A stretch of 64,000 bases of DNA from Pseudidiomarina gelatinasegens (GCF_004025325.1 NZ_RSFE01000001.1:62001-126000), one strand, 5' to 3'. Positions 9,556 through 17,545 are shown, counted from the stretch's first letter. The notes: generated by a model not told the origin, from the sequence alone. Program-made: numbers and translations.

Positions 9556-9975
9556 TTATAAATGAATCACTTCCTTATGCATTGCAGCGAGTATAGCAAG
9601 TAATCTGTTTTGTGCGCTAACAGGTATCTGTTCGGATTCCATGGCCTGTATCAAATCTTCCACCAGCGCATTAAATTCCGCGCGGGTAATATTCATTCCA
9701 AGGTGTACTTCTGGCATCGGCTTACCGGTGTATTCGCAAGGCCCTGCACTTAATTCACAGATGTGCTCGGTCAGCATTTTATGGAAGCGATCAATATCGA
9801 CATTTTCGAAGTGATGAATAATACGGTCGTCTTCAGCAATTTCGAGTATGAAGGTCTCCATTAATTTGCTGATGCCTTCATATTCACCCAATTCTTGATA
9901 CAGCGAGCCCTTGTCCGCCTGTGCCAGCGGCGTCATTAACAATCCAAGAGCCAGTATTGCTGTTCGTAACATCAT
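9556..9975 (-). CDS. Exported group 1 truncated haemoglobin
   Basis: Small 2-on-2 globin of 139 residues with an N-terminal signal peptide (residues 1-20, LALGLLMTPLAQA cut before DKG), so it should act in the periplasm; most truncated globins are cytoplasmic. The core matches group 1: SLYQELGEYEGISKLME, the LSAGPCEYTGKPM loop, and proximal haem ligand His91 in PEVHLGM. The ATG at 9975 (or the next codon) has AAGGGG six bases upstream; that ribosome binding site overlaps the end of the DUF3034 gene, indicating translational coupling. It is the last gene of a four-gene operon. Possible roles are oxygen, NO or peroxide binding; none is shown. Confidence 0.88.
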   Translation of the reverse strand: MMLRTAILALGLLMTPLAQADKGSLYQELGEYEGISKLMETFILEIAEDDRIIHHFENVDIDRFHKMLTEHICELSAGPCEYTGKPMPEVHLGMNITRAEFNALVEDLIQAMESEQIPVSAQNRLLAILAAMHKEVIHL

Positions 9976-9985
9976 GATGCGCCCC

Positions 9986-10837
9986 TTAGAATGTGACTTG
10001 AATACTGCCGTACATACCGGTCTGGTTATCAGCACCGGCAATCGACTTCAAATTGGTGTAAGCCAAGGCTACCGCAACCCGCTTATTCGGAAACCACCCG
10101 ATAAACACATCATGCCAATCATGCTCTTCGGCGAAGCTAAGGTTACTCGGTTTTTGGCGGTACTCCACGCCCACAATCCAATGGCGATTCACAAACATAC
10201 CCACGGAAGCTTCCGCTTGTAGTTTATAACTGTCGTTGCGATCACCACCAAAGCCTAGCAGCCCCATTTCATTGGCTTTGGTAGCCCGCAACGTCAAATT
10301 AACCAGCCAGGTTCTATGCCACGGCCCATCCAACCAAGCTTTGGCTGCGCTGAAGTACACATCAGTGCCGCTGTCATCGCGCGCACCAACAGCTTCTGGT
10401 AACGCGAAAGTTTTATTGCGTTTGTGCTGCAAGCCAATACTCAGTTGCGGTTCTTGGCCATAAACCAAGTCGCCATAAAGATGATATTTAACCCCGTAGA
10501 TATCTTGTTTAAGTTCACCGCCCAAACTCACCAAATCAAACTGTTGCCGGGCATAACTGAATTCCCAGCGATTGTCGTAGTTTAACGTGAGTGCACTGAC
10601 ACCGAGTTCATAGTCTTCAACGTTGGCATAATTGTAAGCAACAGTTCCGCCCCACTGCCCCTCTTCGGCATAACTAGAAAGCGTCGCCCAAGGCACTAAA
10701 CCGCCACCCCCACTGCCCTCCACACTGGTTAACCCGCCAGTTGCCAATAGCTTGCCAAAGTCTGCAGCTGCGGGGCCAGATGCAATTACCGCTATGGTTA
10801 GCGTAAACGACTTGACCAGCATTCTGCTAAGGCTCAT
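9986..10837 (-). CDS. DUF3034-like outer-membrane beta-barrel protein
   Basis: Uncharacterised exported protein, 283 residues. A signal peptide (about residues 1-25, ending ASGPAAA) precedes the family-like opening FGKLLATGGLTSVEGSGGGG followed by LVPWA. The rest alternates polar and hydrophobic strands (WEFSYARQQFDLVSL, LSIGLQHKRN, WLVNLTLRAT) and ends in a C-terminal phenylalanine (YGSIQVTF), the usual outer-membrane barrel signature. The ATG at 10837 overlaps the TGA of the GGDEF/EAL gene (ATGA) and has AAGGAG seven bases upstream, so this start is firm. The DUF3034 call is from memory of the family, not a search. Confidence 0.75.
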   Translation of the reverse strand: MSLSRMLVKSFTLTIAVIASGPAAADFGKLLATGGLTSVEGSGGGGLVPWATLSSYAEEGQWGGTVAYNYANVEDYELGVSALTLNYDNRWEFSYARQQFDLVSLGGELKQDIYGVKYHLYGDLVYGQEPQLSIGLQHKRNKTFALPEAVGARDDSGTDVYFSAAKAWLDGPWHRTWLVNLTLRATKANEMGLLGFGGDRNDSYKLQAEASVGMFVNRHWIVGVEYRQKPSNLSFAEEHDWHDVFIGWFPNKRVAVALAYTNLKSIAGADNQTGMYGSIQVTF

Positions 10838-13134
10838 GGTGAAACTCCTTGATAATCGCGCAGCCACTGTTCGAACTGGGTCGCTGCTAATGGTCGACTA
10901 AAATAATAGCCTTGTACCGTATCACACCCCAACTGCTGCAGAATCTGCCATGCGGATTCCTCTTCGATGCCCTCGGCAACCGTGGTTAATTGCAATTCAT
11001 GCGCCAGCGCCAAGGTTGAGCGCACAATGGTTAAGTCGGCATGACTGTTGGCAATATCTTGTATGAAAGAACGGTCCAGTTTCAGTTCATCAACCGGTAA
11101 ACGTTTCAGCTGAGCCAACGAAGCATAGCCCGTACCGTAATCATCGATAGCAATTTTAAAACCGGCCTCGCGCAGTTGGGTCAGCCGTTTAATCGCTTGT
11201 TCCGGCTCCACCATCACCGCACTTTCCGTTACTTCTAAGGTAATGGATTGTGGCGATAATCCGCGCTTCTGTGCAGCTTCACGCAAAAATTTAACCAAAT
11301 CCGGCCACTGTAAATCCAATGCTGATAAGTTAATGGCCAGCGCCAGTTGCAGTCCCTGTTCATGCCACAACTGCAATTGATCGAACGCCGCCGTGCAAAC
11401 CCAGCGAGTCAACCGATTAATTTCACCGGTTTGTTCCGCCAATGGGATGAATTCGTCCGGCCGCACCACGCCGAGGTGTTCATCACGCCAGCGCAGCAGC
11501 GCCTCCACACCCAATATACGGCCGTCATTGCAGTTAACCTTGGGTTGGTAGTGCAACTGCAAACGTTGTTCGCGTACCGCGCTTGGCAGTGCCTGCACAA
11601 TTTGCAAACGACGTAAGTGCTGTTCGTCCATGCCATGTTCGTAGGCCACCGCAAAAGCATTGCGTTGCTTTGCTTGGCGCGCGCAAATTTGAGCACGGCG
11701 CAAAATACTATCGGCGTCGTCGCCAATGTTCGGAAAGGTTAAATAGCCGGCACGAAATTCAAGTAAGTAACTGGTTTCATCAAGCCACCAAGGCTGCGAA
11801 AGTGTTTGTTCAACGTCGCGAAGCAACGCCTTGGTTTGCGGTTCCGATTGGCCTTCACCAATTAATACAAATTCATCGCCCGCCAAGCGACCAATCCACC
11901 ACTGTTCGGGAGCACTGTCGCGTAAGCGCTGCGAAATCATTTGCAATAATCGGTCGCCAACTTGTTGACCAAAACGGTCATTCACTTCACCAAAGCGCGC
12001 AACATTTAACAACACCACGTAACCGTTTTGCTTGGACTGAATGGCTCGTGATAAATAGTCCCGCAAAGAAACGCGGTTGGGCAGTCCGGTTAACAAGTCA
12101 TGCTGCAGTTGATACATAATTTGCTGCTCACGCTGCGAAATGCCTTGTCGCATGGTTTCAAACGCTGCGCCTAAAGCGCCAAATTCATCATTGCGTTGCA
12201 ATGTAATCGGTTGATTATAATCACCGGCCCCAAGCTGCTCGGCTGCGCGGGTCAAACTTGCCACAGGCTGGTTGATTTTTCGAGCGGTGATCATTGCTAA
12301 CAGGACGGCAAATATCAGCGTTGCCAACGCAATGACCAAGTATTGTTGTTGCAACGTGACAAATTCACTGGTTGCTGCAAATTCGTCGGTACTGAACAGA
12401 ATGACCAAATTTGGGTCGTTACTCAGAGCATATTGAATATCATTAAAACCCGAAACATTGGCCGCTAAATTTAGATTATCCAATGCCGTATTTAGCGCTA
12501 TTGCGGGATCTTCGATCTGCGCAAGTATTTCCTCATCAAGGCTACTCGCAAATACGTTGCGCTGCTGGCGGTTCATAAAAGTGATATCAGCATGTGTTAA
12601 CTGGCGCATTAACACCGCGAAATCATCGTCCACACCGAAACCCAACGTTGCCCAAGCTATTAAATCGGGGGCGCGAACTGGCACCGTAACAATTTGGAAA
12701 ATTTCATCGTCAACCAACACCAACTGCGCGGCCGATTTGCCTGCGGTAAGGTTCTCGATACTGGGTAAAAGTTGGCTGGTGTGCGTTGCTGCTATTTCTT
12801 CGCCGTTGGGTGACTGCAGCACAATAAGGTCGGTACCAATGCGCTCGCCATGGTTAATCAAGGCAGAAATAATTGTATTTTCGTCGCCACTGGCAACCGC
12901 CTCACGAAAACCAAAATCGGTGGTTAATACTTCCGCAGCCTGTTGCAGCTGTTGAGCGCGCACGTCCATCAACTCGGCAAACACCCGCTCACTTACTTCC
13001 AGTTCACGTTCCAGTGTACGTTCGGATTGTTGTGACGTGGCTAACCACACTGCTACCAGCGAGATAATTAACACCGCGCCTGCCAGCGTCATAAAACTTA
13101 CCAATAATCGTGACCGAAAACTTTTTATCATCAT
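10834..13134 (-). CDS. Membrane GGDEF/EAL protein, likely c-di-GMP phosphodiesterase
   Basis: 766 residues. One transmembrane helix (about 10-32), a periplasmic sensor region (33-262) resembling double-Cache domains, a second helix (264-284), HAMP (285-335), GGDEF (345-505) and EAL (510-760). The EAL residues look intact: E544-A-L, the INLSA and EVTES strands, DDYGTGY at 664-670, Lys685 and Glu721. The GGDEF half looks degenerate: the signature is AGDEF (418-422), the metal-binding DxD is NVA (377-379), and no RxxD inhibitory site is visible. So I infer c-di-GMP breakdown, with the GGDEF domain perhaps a GTP-sensing regulator. Second gene of the operon; the stop of the cupredoxin-like gene lies 1 base upstream. 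Confidence 0.88.
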   Translation of the reverse strand: MMIKSFRSRLLVSFMTLAGAVLIISLVAVWLATSQQSERTLERELEVSERVFAELMDVRAQQLQQAAEVLTTDFGFREAVASGDENTIISALINHGERIGTDLIVLQSPNGEEIAATHTSQLLPSIENLTAGKSAAQLVLVDDEIFQIVTVPVRAPDLIAWATLGFGVDDDFAVLMRQLTHADITFMNRQQRNVFASSLDEEILAQIEDPAIALNTALDNLNLAANVSGFNDIQYALSNDPNLVILFSTDEFAATSEFVTLQQQYLVIALATLIFAVLLAMITARKINQPVASLTRAAEQLGAGDYNQPITLQRNDEFGALGAAFETMRQGISQREQQIMYQLQHDLLTGLPNRVSLRDYLSRAIQSKQNGYVVLLNVARFGEVNDRFGQQVGDRLLQMISQRLRDSAPEQWWIGRLAGDEFVLIGEGQSEPQTKALLRDVEQTLSQPWWLDETSYLLEFRAGYLTFPNIGDDADSILRRAQICARQAKQRNAFAVAYEHGMDEQHLRRLQIVQALPSAVREQRLQLHYQPKVNCNDGRILGVEALLRWRDEHLGVVRPDEFIPLAEQTGEINRLTRWVCTAAFDQLQLWHEQGLQLALAINLSALDLQWPDLVKFLREAAQKRGLSPQSITLEVTESAVMVEPEQAIKRLTQLREAGFKIAIDDYGTGYASLAQLKRLPVDELKLDRSFIQDIANSHADLTIVRSTLALAHELQLTTVAEGIEEESAWQILQQLGCDTVQGYYFSRPLAATQFEQWLRDYQGVSP

Positions 13135-13135
13135 T

Positions 13136-13816
13136 TTAGTTATTATTTTTTCGACGATTAAATCGTTGCTGTAACGCCGATGGTGGCGGTGGGTTTTGTG
13201 CTTGTGGCAGTACCGGTAAATTGACCGTCAGGTTCGTTTCAGCGTTCACTACCTCAACCACCAATTCGTCAGTAATGGTGTCGGTTAAGCCTGGGTACCA
13301 AACATGGAACTGAGACACCCCGTTCGGTAACTCAGCCTGCCCAGCTGCATTCGTTTGCACACTATAACCGTGCGGACTGACATAAATATAGGCTTTCATG
13401 TGGTCGTGTATGTTGCACCCCAGCACCACAATACCCGGCTCATCAAAGCGTAGTTCAGGTGCTTGTTGATTGCTATACAGCGGCAGCTCGAAGGGTTTGG
13501 TCGGTGAGAATGAGTAAACTTGATGGCGAATGTTGTCGCTATTAGGGAAGCTCACTGAACTACCTTGCGACACGTTAAGCACAAAGGGCGAAAACAGTTT
13601 GTCGACTTGATCCATCACGGCATCAGTCACTATTGAATTTTCATTTGTCGCATCAGCAACGCTCACAATGGCGTGCGGCAGCGGCTTACCATTGGCATCC
13701 AGTACAGTTACCGTTAGCGAAACTTGCGCCTGAGCGGCACTCGTTGGGCTGCATAGAACAGCAAAAGCTGCAATGAATGCAGTAAAAAACACCGCAGGAA
13801 TTTGAAACTTGGTCAT
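13136..13816 (-). CDS. Exported cupredoxin-like protein ('methylamine utilization' type)
   Basis: 226-residue secreted protein with a signal peptide (1-30, cut after SPTSAAQA). The central part is a cupredoxin fold with a plausible type 1 copper site: His98 (NIRHQVYSF), Cys134, His137 and Met140 (GCNIHDHM). It is preceded by a short carboxypeptidase-regulatory-like segment (LDANGKPLPHAIVSV), and the tail is proline- and arginine-rich (QNPPPPSALQQRFNRRKNNN). Such proteins are often labelled methylamine utilization protein, but no methylamine dehydrogenase genes are present. First gene of the operon; the 190-base gap to fumC upstream must hold its promoter. Confidence 0.8.
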   Translation of the reverse strand: MTKFQIPAVFFTAFIAAFAVLCSPTSAAQAQVSLTVTVLDANGKPLPHAIVSVADATNENSIVTDAVMDQVDKLFSPFVLNVSQGSSVSFPNSDNIRHQVYSFSPTKPFELPLYSNQQAPELRFDEPGIVVLGCNIHDHMKAYIYVSPHGYSVQTNAAGQAELPNGVSQFHVWYPGLTDTITDELVVEVVNAETNLTVNLPVLPQAQNPPPPSALQQRFNRRKNNN

Positions 13817-14006
13817 ACTGACCCCATGCTATCTTTGAGTCGGCAGACGATCGATGCTTGCGATCGGTCCAACAGGTTATGTCAAAATGACGTGCCTGAT
13901 TATAAGTACGACGCTCATTTAGGCTGGATCAGAGTGTACTGATATTTATCAACATATTGCACGTATTAATTGCCGATATCCATACTGACAAAAAAGGAGT
14001 CAGACC

Positions 14007-15368
14007 ATGGCAACACGAATAGAAACCGATAGCATGGGTGATATTGAAGTACCCGAACAGGCGCTGTGGCGCGCACAAACGGAGCGCGCCCGACAAAACT
14101 TTCAACTCAGCGCGTTACGTTTCCCACCCCAATTTATTCATGCTCTAGCCCACATTAAGGCTGCAGCGGCAGCGGCAAATGCCGAAGCGGATATAATCAG
14201 TAATGAACAGGCGCAAGCGATCACTAAAGCCGTTGAATTAATATTAGACGGTAAAGCCGACGATGCCTTTCCGCTGGATATATTTCAAACCGGCTCTGGC
14301 ACCAGCACCAATATGAATATGAATGAAGTGCTGGCCAGTTTAGCCTTGCGCGAGCATGCTGTTGAGGTTCACCCGAATGACCATGTCAACGCAAGTCAAA
14401 GCAGTAACGACGTGATTCCAACAGCTATCTTAGTTAGCAGTGCCATCGCGCTCAAAACGGATTTAATGCCCGCGTTAGCACATTTACGCCAAACCATAGC
14501 GACCAAAGCCGATACCTTAACCGACACCATCAAAACTGGGCGTACCCACCTCATGGATGCAATGCCATTGAGTATGGCTCAGGAGTTATCGGCGTGGGCC
14601 AGCCAGGTTGCCAATGTTGAACGCGCCCTAACCGATGGTTTGGCGCAGATAGCCGAATTACCGCAAGGTGGCACCGCAATTGGCTCCGGCATTAATGCAC
14701 CCGATAACTTCGGCGAACGCTTCTGTCATTTTTTGAGTCAACGCACCGCACAACAATTTACAGCCGCCGCGAATCCGTTTGCAGGCATTTCGGGGCAAGA
14801 GGTGAATTTATTACTCAGTGGTCAACTCAATGCTTTGGCGACAGTGTTGCTGAAAATCAGCAACGATTTACGTTGGATGAATAGCGGCCCCTTGGCAGGC
14901 CTTGGCGAAATAAGCCTTAAAGCTTTGCAGCCAGGCAGCAGTATTATGCCCGGCAAAGTTAACCCTGTGATTCCTGAAGCAGTCGCAATGATCGCCGCAC
15001 AAGTAGCAGGAAATCATCAAACCATTTCAGTCAGTGCGCAGCAAGGCAACTTTCAGTTAAATGTGATGCTGCCCGTTATTGCGTACAACCAATTACAGAG
15101 CATCGAATTACTCAGCAATGCAGCGCGGGCTTTGGCTGACCAAGCCATCGCTGATTTCACTGTAAATCACGAGCGAATTGATGAAGCGCTGGCGCGCAAT
15201 CCGATTTTAGTGACTGCATTGAACCGTAAAATTGGTTACAACAAAGCCGCCCAAATCGCCAAACAAGCTTATCAACAACAACGTCCAATTCTCGACGTGG
15301 CAACAGAGATGACAGACCTGTCACAAGAAGAATTGGCGCAGTTGTTGAATCCGAAAAATTTAATTTAG
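14007..15368 (+). CDS. fumC: Fumarate hydratase class II
   Basis: Iron-independent fumarase interconverting fumarate and L-malate in the TCA cycle; homotetramer. 453 residues. The superfamily signature GSSIMPGKVNP holds the flexible catalytic serine loop; TGSGTSTNMNMNEV, HPNDHVNASQSSNDVIPTA and GRTHLMDAMPL are the other conserved regions, with the catalytic His in the last. Start ATG at 14007 has AAGGAG upstream. The family also includes aspartase, but the HVNASQSSNDV and TGSGTSTNMN pattern and length suit FumC. The SDR gene follows 15 bases later, so the two may be co-transcribed. Confidence 0.93.
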   Translation: MATRIETDSMGDIEVPEQALWRAQTERARQNFQLSALRFPPQFIHALAHIKAAAAAANAEADIISNEQAQAITKAVELILDGKADDAFPLDIFQTGSGTSTNMNMNEVLASLALREHAVEVHPNDHVNASQSSNDVIPTAILVSSAIALKTDLMPALAHLRQTIATKADTLTDTIKTGRTHLMDAMPLSMAQELSAWASQVANVERALTDGLAQIAELPQGGTAIGSGINAPDNFGERFCHFLSQRTAQQFTAAANPFAGISGQEVNLLLSGQLNALATVLLKISNDLRWMNSGPLAGLGEISLKALQPGSSIMPGKVNPVIPEAVAMIAAQVAGNHQTISVSAQQGNFQLNVMLPVIAYNQLQSIELLSNAARALADQAIADFTVNHERIDEALARNPILVTALNRKIGYNKAAQIAKQAYQQQRPILDVATEMTDLSQEELAQLLNPKNLI

Positions 15369-15383
15369 AAAAAAGGAGTAAAC

Positions 15384-16049
15384 ATGTCACAGCATATTGT
15401 TATTACAGGCGCTAATCGCGGTATTGGTCTTGCTTTGGCAACCCAATTGCACCAACGCGGTGAGAAAGTTACTGCGGTATGCCGAACCGCTTCAGATGCC
15501 TTAAAGAAGTTAGGTGTGAACATTGTTGAAAATATTGATGTGACTGACACCGACAGCATTACCGAGTTAGCCAAGCAGTTGCATGACCAGCCCATTGATA
15601 TGCTGATTAATAATGCAGGCCTGCTGGAACGCGAATCTTTAGGTAACCTAACCCCACAAACTATCGAAGCACAATTTCGAGTGAATGCCATGGGTCCGTT
15701 ATTGGTTACCGATGCGCTACGCGATAATCTTAAGCAAGGCAGTAAAGTCATTTTAATTACCAGCCGCATGGGTTCAATGGCGGATAACGGTTCTGGCGCC
15801 TATTATGGATATCGTATGAGTAAAGCTGCACTCAACGCGGCCGGTGTGTCACTCGCCAACGACTTAAAAGATGCAGGCATTGCTGTCGCTATGTTGCATC
15901 CAGGTTTTGTGCAAACGGAAATGGTCAATAACGCCGGTGATATCAGCGCGGATACAGCAGCTGAACGCCTAATTGCCCGCATGGATGAACTTAACATCGA
16001 GTCCACGGGTCAATTTAGGCATAGCAACGGCGATTCGTTGCCGTGGTAA
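15384..16049 (+). CDS. Short-chain dehydrogenase/reductase
   Basis: Classical SDR of 221 residues, NAD(P)-binding Rossmann protein. Cofactor motif TGANRGIG at about residues 8-15, NNAG at about 75-78, catalytic Ser in LITSRMGS, and YxxxK as YRMSK. The shape resembles the sniffer/CsgA-like small SDRs. The substrate is unknown. Start ATG at 15384 has AAAGGAG upstream and follows fumC closely; the SIMPL gene follows 16 bases after its stop, so the three may form an operon. Confidence 0.88.
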   Translation: MSQHIVITGANRGIGLALATQLHQRGEKVTAVCRTASDALKKLGVNIVENIDVTDTDSITELAKQLHDQPIDMLINNAGLLERESLGNLTPQTIEAQFRVNAMGPLLVTDALRDNLKQGSKVILITSRMGSMADNGSGAYYGYRMSKAALNAAGVSLANDLKDAGIAVAMLHPGFVQTEMVNNAGDISADTAAERLIARMDELNIESTGQFRHSNGDSLPW

Positions 16050-16065
16050 CTTTGAGGATATAATC

Positions 16066-16785
16066 ATGTCAACTTCTCGCTCGAGCGTTAATGCCATTAT
16101 TTTTGCTGTTGCAGCCATCGCTAGTGCAGCGCTATTAAGTTCAGGGCTGACTAGCAGCATAAATAACTTTCGTAGTTTTGATCGGGTCGTCGAAGTAAAA
16201 GGCTTAGCCGAGCGAGAGGTGGCCGCGGATACCGCAATTTGGCCCTTAAAAGTGACCCGCGCGGGCAACACACAAAACACCATTTATCAGGAACTCGACC
16301 AAGACATACAAGCGATTCGTGCCTTTTTGCTGGTTAATGGCTTTGATGAGAGTGAATTGTCTGTTTCTGCACCTAATGTGTTAGATAAGCTAGCCGAGCG
16401 CTGGGCAACCGAAGATGTTGGCCTGCGCTTTACCGGCGACCAAACCATCACCGTATACACTGAAAAAGTGAACCAAGTGCGTGAACTGCGCCAACAACTG
16501 TCCGAACTAGGCAAAAAAGGCGTAAGCTTGAGTAGTAATGGCTATGATACGCAGGTTGAATACCATTTTAATGGCCTCAACGCGATTAAGCCGAGCATGA
16601 TTGAAGAGTCTGCGCGTAATGCCCGTGAGGTCGCATTAAGGTTCGCTGAGCATTCAGACAGTGAATTAGGGAAGATTCGCAGTGCCAATCAAGGTCAATT
16701 TACTATTTATGATCGCGACTCGAATACACCGCACCTAAAAATTGTGCGTGTAGTGTCCACTGTTGCGTATCAACTGGTCGATTAG
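16066..16785 (+). CDS. SIMPL-domain (DUF541) periplasmic protein
   Basis: 239 residues: an N-terminal hydrophobic segment (about 9-27, signal anchor or signal peptide) followed by the SIMPL domain, with VVEVKGLAEREVAADTAIW, FDESELSVSAP and the repeating YTEKVNQVRELRQQL pattern. E. coli YggE of this family reduces oxidative stress damage by an unknown mechanism. The frame is open from 15973 inside the SDR gene; ATG at 16066 has TGAGGA upstream and gives a clean N-terminus, so I chose it. Confidence 0.85.
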   Translation: MSTSRSSVNAIIFAVAAIASAALLSSGLTSSINNFRSFDRVVEVKGLAEREVAADTAIWPLKVTRAGNTQNTIYQELDQDIQAIRAFLLVNGFDESELSVSAPNVLDKLAERWATEDVGLRFTGDQTITVYTEKVNQVRELRQQLSELGKKGVSLSSNGYDTQVEYHFNGLNAIKPSMIEESARNAREVALRFAEHSDSELGKIRSANQGQFTIYDRDSNTPHLKIVRVVSTVAYQLVD

Positions 16786-16860
16786 TCGTCGATTAAATAG
16801 GCAAACTATCCGTTTTTTAAGCAATCGCACCGAAATCATGGATTTTTTAGGAAAAAGAGG

Positions 16861-16889
16861 TTGACGGTTTCCCCCCTGATTTGCATAAT
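16861..16889 (+). promoter_or_regulatory. Strong sigma70 promoter for the tRNA operon
   Basis: TTGACG (16861-16866) and CATAAT (16884-16889) with a perfect 17-base spacer, followed by the GC-rich discriminator ACGCGCCGC. This architecture is typical of stable RNA promoters under stringent (ppGpp/DksA) control. The first tRNA starts 45 bases downstream. Confidence 0.8.
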
Positions 16890-16934
16890 ACGCGCCGCAC
16901 TCAACGAGTGCAGTTTGATAGAAAATTTGATATT

Positions 16935-17011
16935 GGCTACGTAGCTCAGCTGGTTAGAGCACAGCACTCATAATGCTGGGGTCGCAAGTTCGAATCTCGC
17001 CGTAGCCACCA
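16935..17011 (+). tRNA. metT: tRNA-Met (CAT), elongator
   Basis: 77 bases including encoded CCA. Cloverleaf arms are complete; anticodon loop CTCATAA gives CAT. The sequence is very close to E. coli elongator metT (opening GGCTACGTAGCTCAG, ending CGTAGCC-A-CCA), which separates it from tRNA-Ile2 and initiator tRNA. First member of the met-leu-gln-gln-leu operon that mirrors the E. coli metT-leuW-glnUW cluster. Confidence 0.95.
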
Positions 17012-17027
17012 ATCAAATCCCTTTTGG

Positions 17028-17112
17028 GCGGACGTGGTGGAATTGGTAGACACGCTGGATTTAGGTTCCAGTGCCTCACGGCGTGAGAGTTCAAGTCTCT
17101 CCGTCCGCACCA
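17028..17112 (+). tRNA. leuW: tRNA-Leu (TAG)
   Basis: 85 bases with CCA, class II tRNA with a long variable arm (CCTCACGGCGTGAG region). Anticodon stem CTGGA/TCCAG encloses TTTAGGT, anticodon TAG. Second gene of the tRNA operon, 16 bases after tRNA-Met, matching the place of leuW in E. coli. Confidence 0.95.
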
Positions 17113-17141
17113 ACTCAAACTGTCAGGCGGTATACACAAGT

Positions 17142-17216
17142 TGGGGTATAGCCAAGCGGTAAGGCAGCGGGTTTTGATCCCGCCATTCCCAGGTTCAAAT
17201 CCTGGTACCCCAGCCA
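17142..17216 (+). tRNA. glnU: tRNA-Gln (TTG), copy 1
   Basis: 75 bases with CCA; anticodon loop TTTTGAT gives TTG, reading CAA and CAG by wobble. Identical to the copy at 17248-17322, a recent tandem duplication or homogenised pair, as in the E. coli glnUW cluster. Confidence 0.95.
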
Positions 17217-17247
17217 ATCGCCCTTCTCTTCTTGATGCACCCAGTGT

Positions 17248-17322
17248 TGGGGTATAGCCAAGCGGTAAGGCAGCGGGTTTTGATCCCGCCATTCCCAGGT
17301 TCAAATCCTGGTACCCCAGCCA
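17248..17322 (+). tRNA. glnW: tRNA-Gln (TTG), copy 2
   Basis: Identical in all 75 bases to the preceding tRNA-Gln, separated by a 31-base spacer whose sequence is not repeated. No separate CTG-anticodon glutamine tRNA is seen here, so these two may raise UUG-tRNA dosage. Confidence 0.95.
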
Positions 17323-17340
17323 TTTTTTCCCCTGTTTGTT

Positions 17341-17427
17341 GCGGGGGTGGCGGAATTGGTAGACGCGCTAGCTTCAGGTGCTAGTGAGCTAACGCTCGTG
17401 GGGGTTCAAGTCCCCCCCTCCGCACCA
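17341..17427 (+). tRNA. tRNA-Leu (CAG)
   Basis: 87 bases with CCA, long variable arm (GAGCTAACGCTC). The anticodon region GCTAGC-TTCAGGT gives CAG, similar to E. coli leuT/leuQ-type CUG-reading leucine tRNA. Its encoded CCA overlaps a CACCAC-TTCG-GTGGTG hairpin (17423-17438) that could block 3' exonucleases or mark the operon end; no T-run follows. Confidence 0.95.
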
Positions 17428-17462
17428 CTTCGGTGGTGAAAACCGCAACAAACATTTAAAAC

Positions 17463-17531
17463 CGTTATTCGTTATTCGATCGCTTCGCTTGTCGTTATTC
17501 GTTAAACACGAATAACCAATAACGAATAACG
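17463..17531 (+). repeat. Inverted heptamer repeat (CGTTATT)n / (AATAACG)n
   Basis: CGTTATT units at 17463-17469, 17470-17476 and 17493-17499; inverted AATAACG or AATAACC units at 17511-17517, 17518-17524 and 17525-17531. The outer 14-bp arms (17463-17476 and 17518-17531) are perfect complements, and an inner arm pair nearly so, giving a nested cruciform or hairpin. It lies between the tRNA operon and the end of convergent ubiF, with no T-run. Same unit length as the GATATTA family but a different sequence. Confidence 0.9.
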
Positions 17532-17545
17532 CTTTTCGCTTTTCC

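Noticed and set aside
9986-10041. Globin gene starting at 10041
   Set aside because: That start lies inside the DUF3034 gene and has no ribosome binding site; ATG 9975 has AAGGGG and opens a clean signal peptide.
13136-13816. Methylamine catabolism locus
   Set aside because: No methylamine dehydrogenase subunits or other mau genes nearby; only the generic family label suggests it.
13817-14006. Promoter for the cupredoxin operon at TTGACA or TATAAT in this gap
   Set aside because: Both hexamers occur on the minus strand, but neither has an acceptable partner at 16-18 bases; I could not choose one.
16954-17304. Minus-strand open frame of 116 codons across the tRNA cluster
   Set aside because: It is antisense to four tRNA genes; the translated text is the familiar spurious product of tRNA complements.
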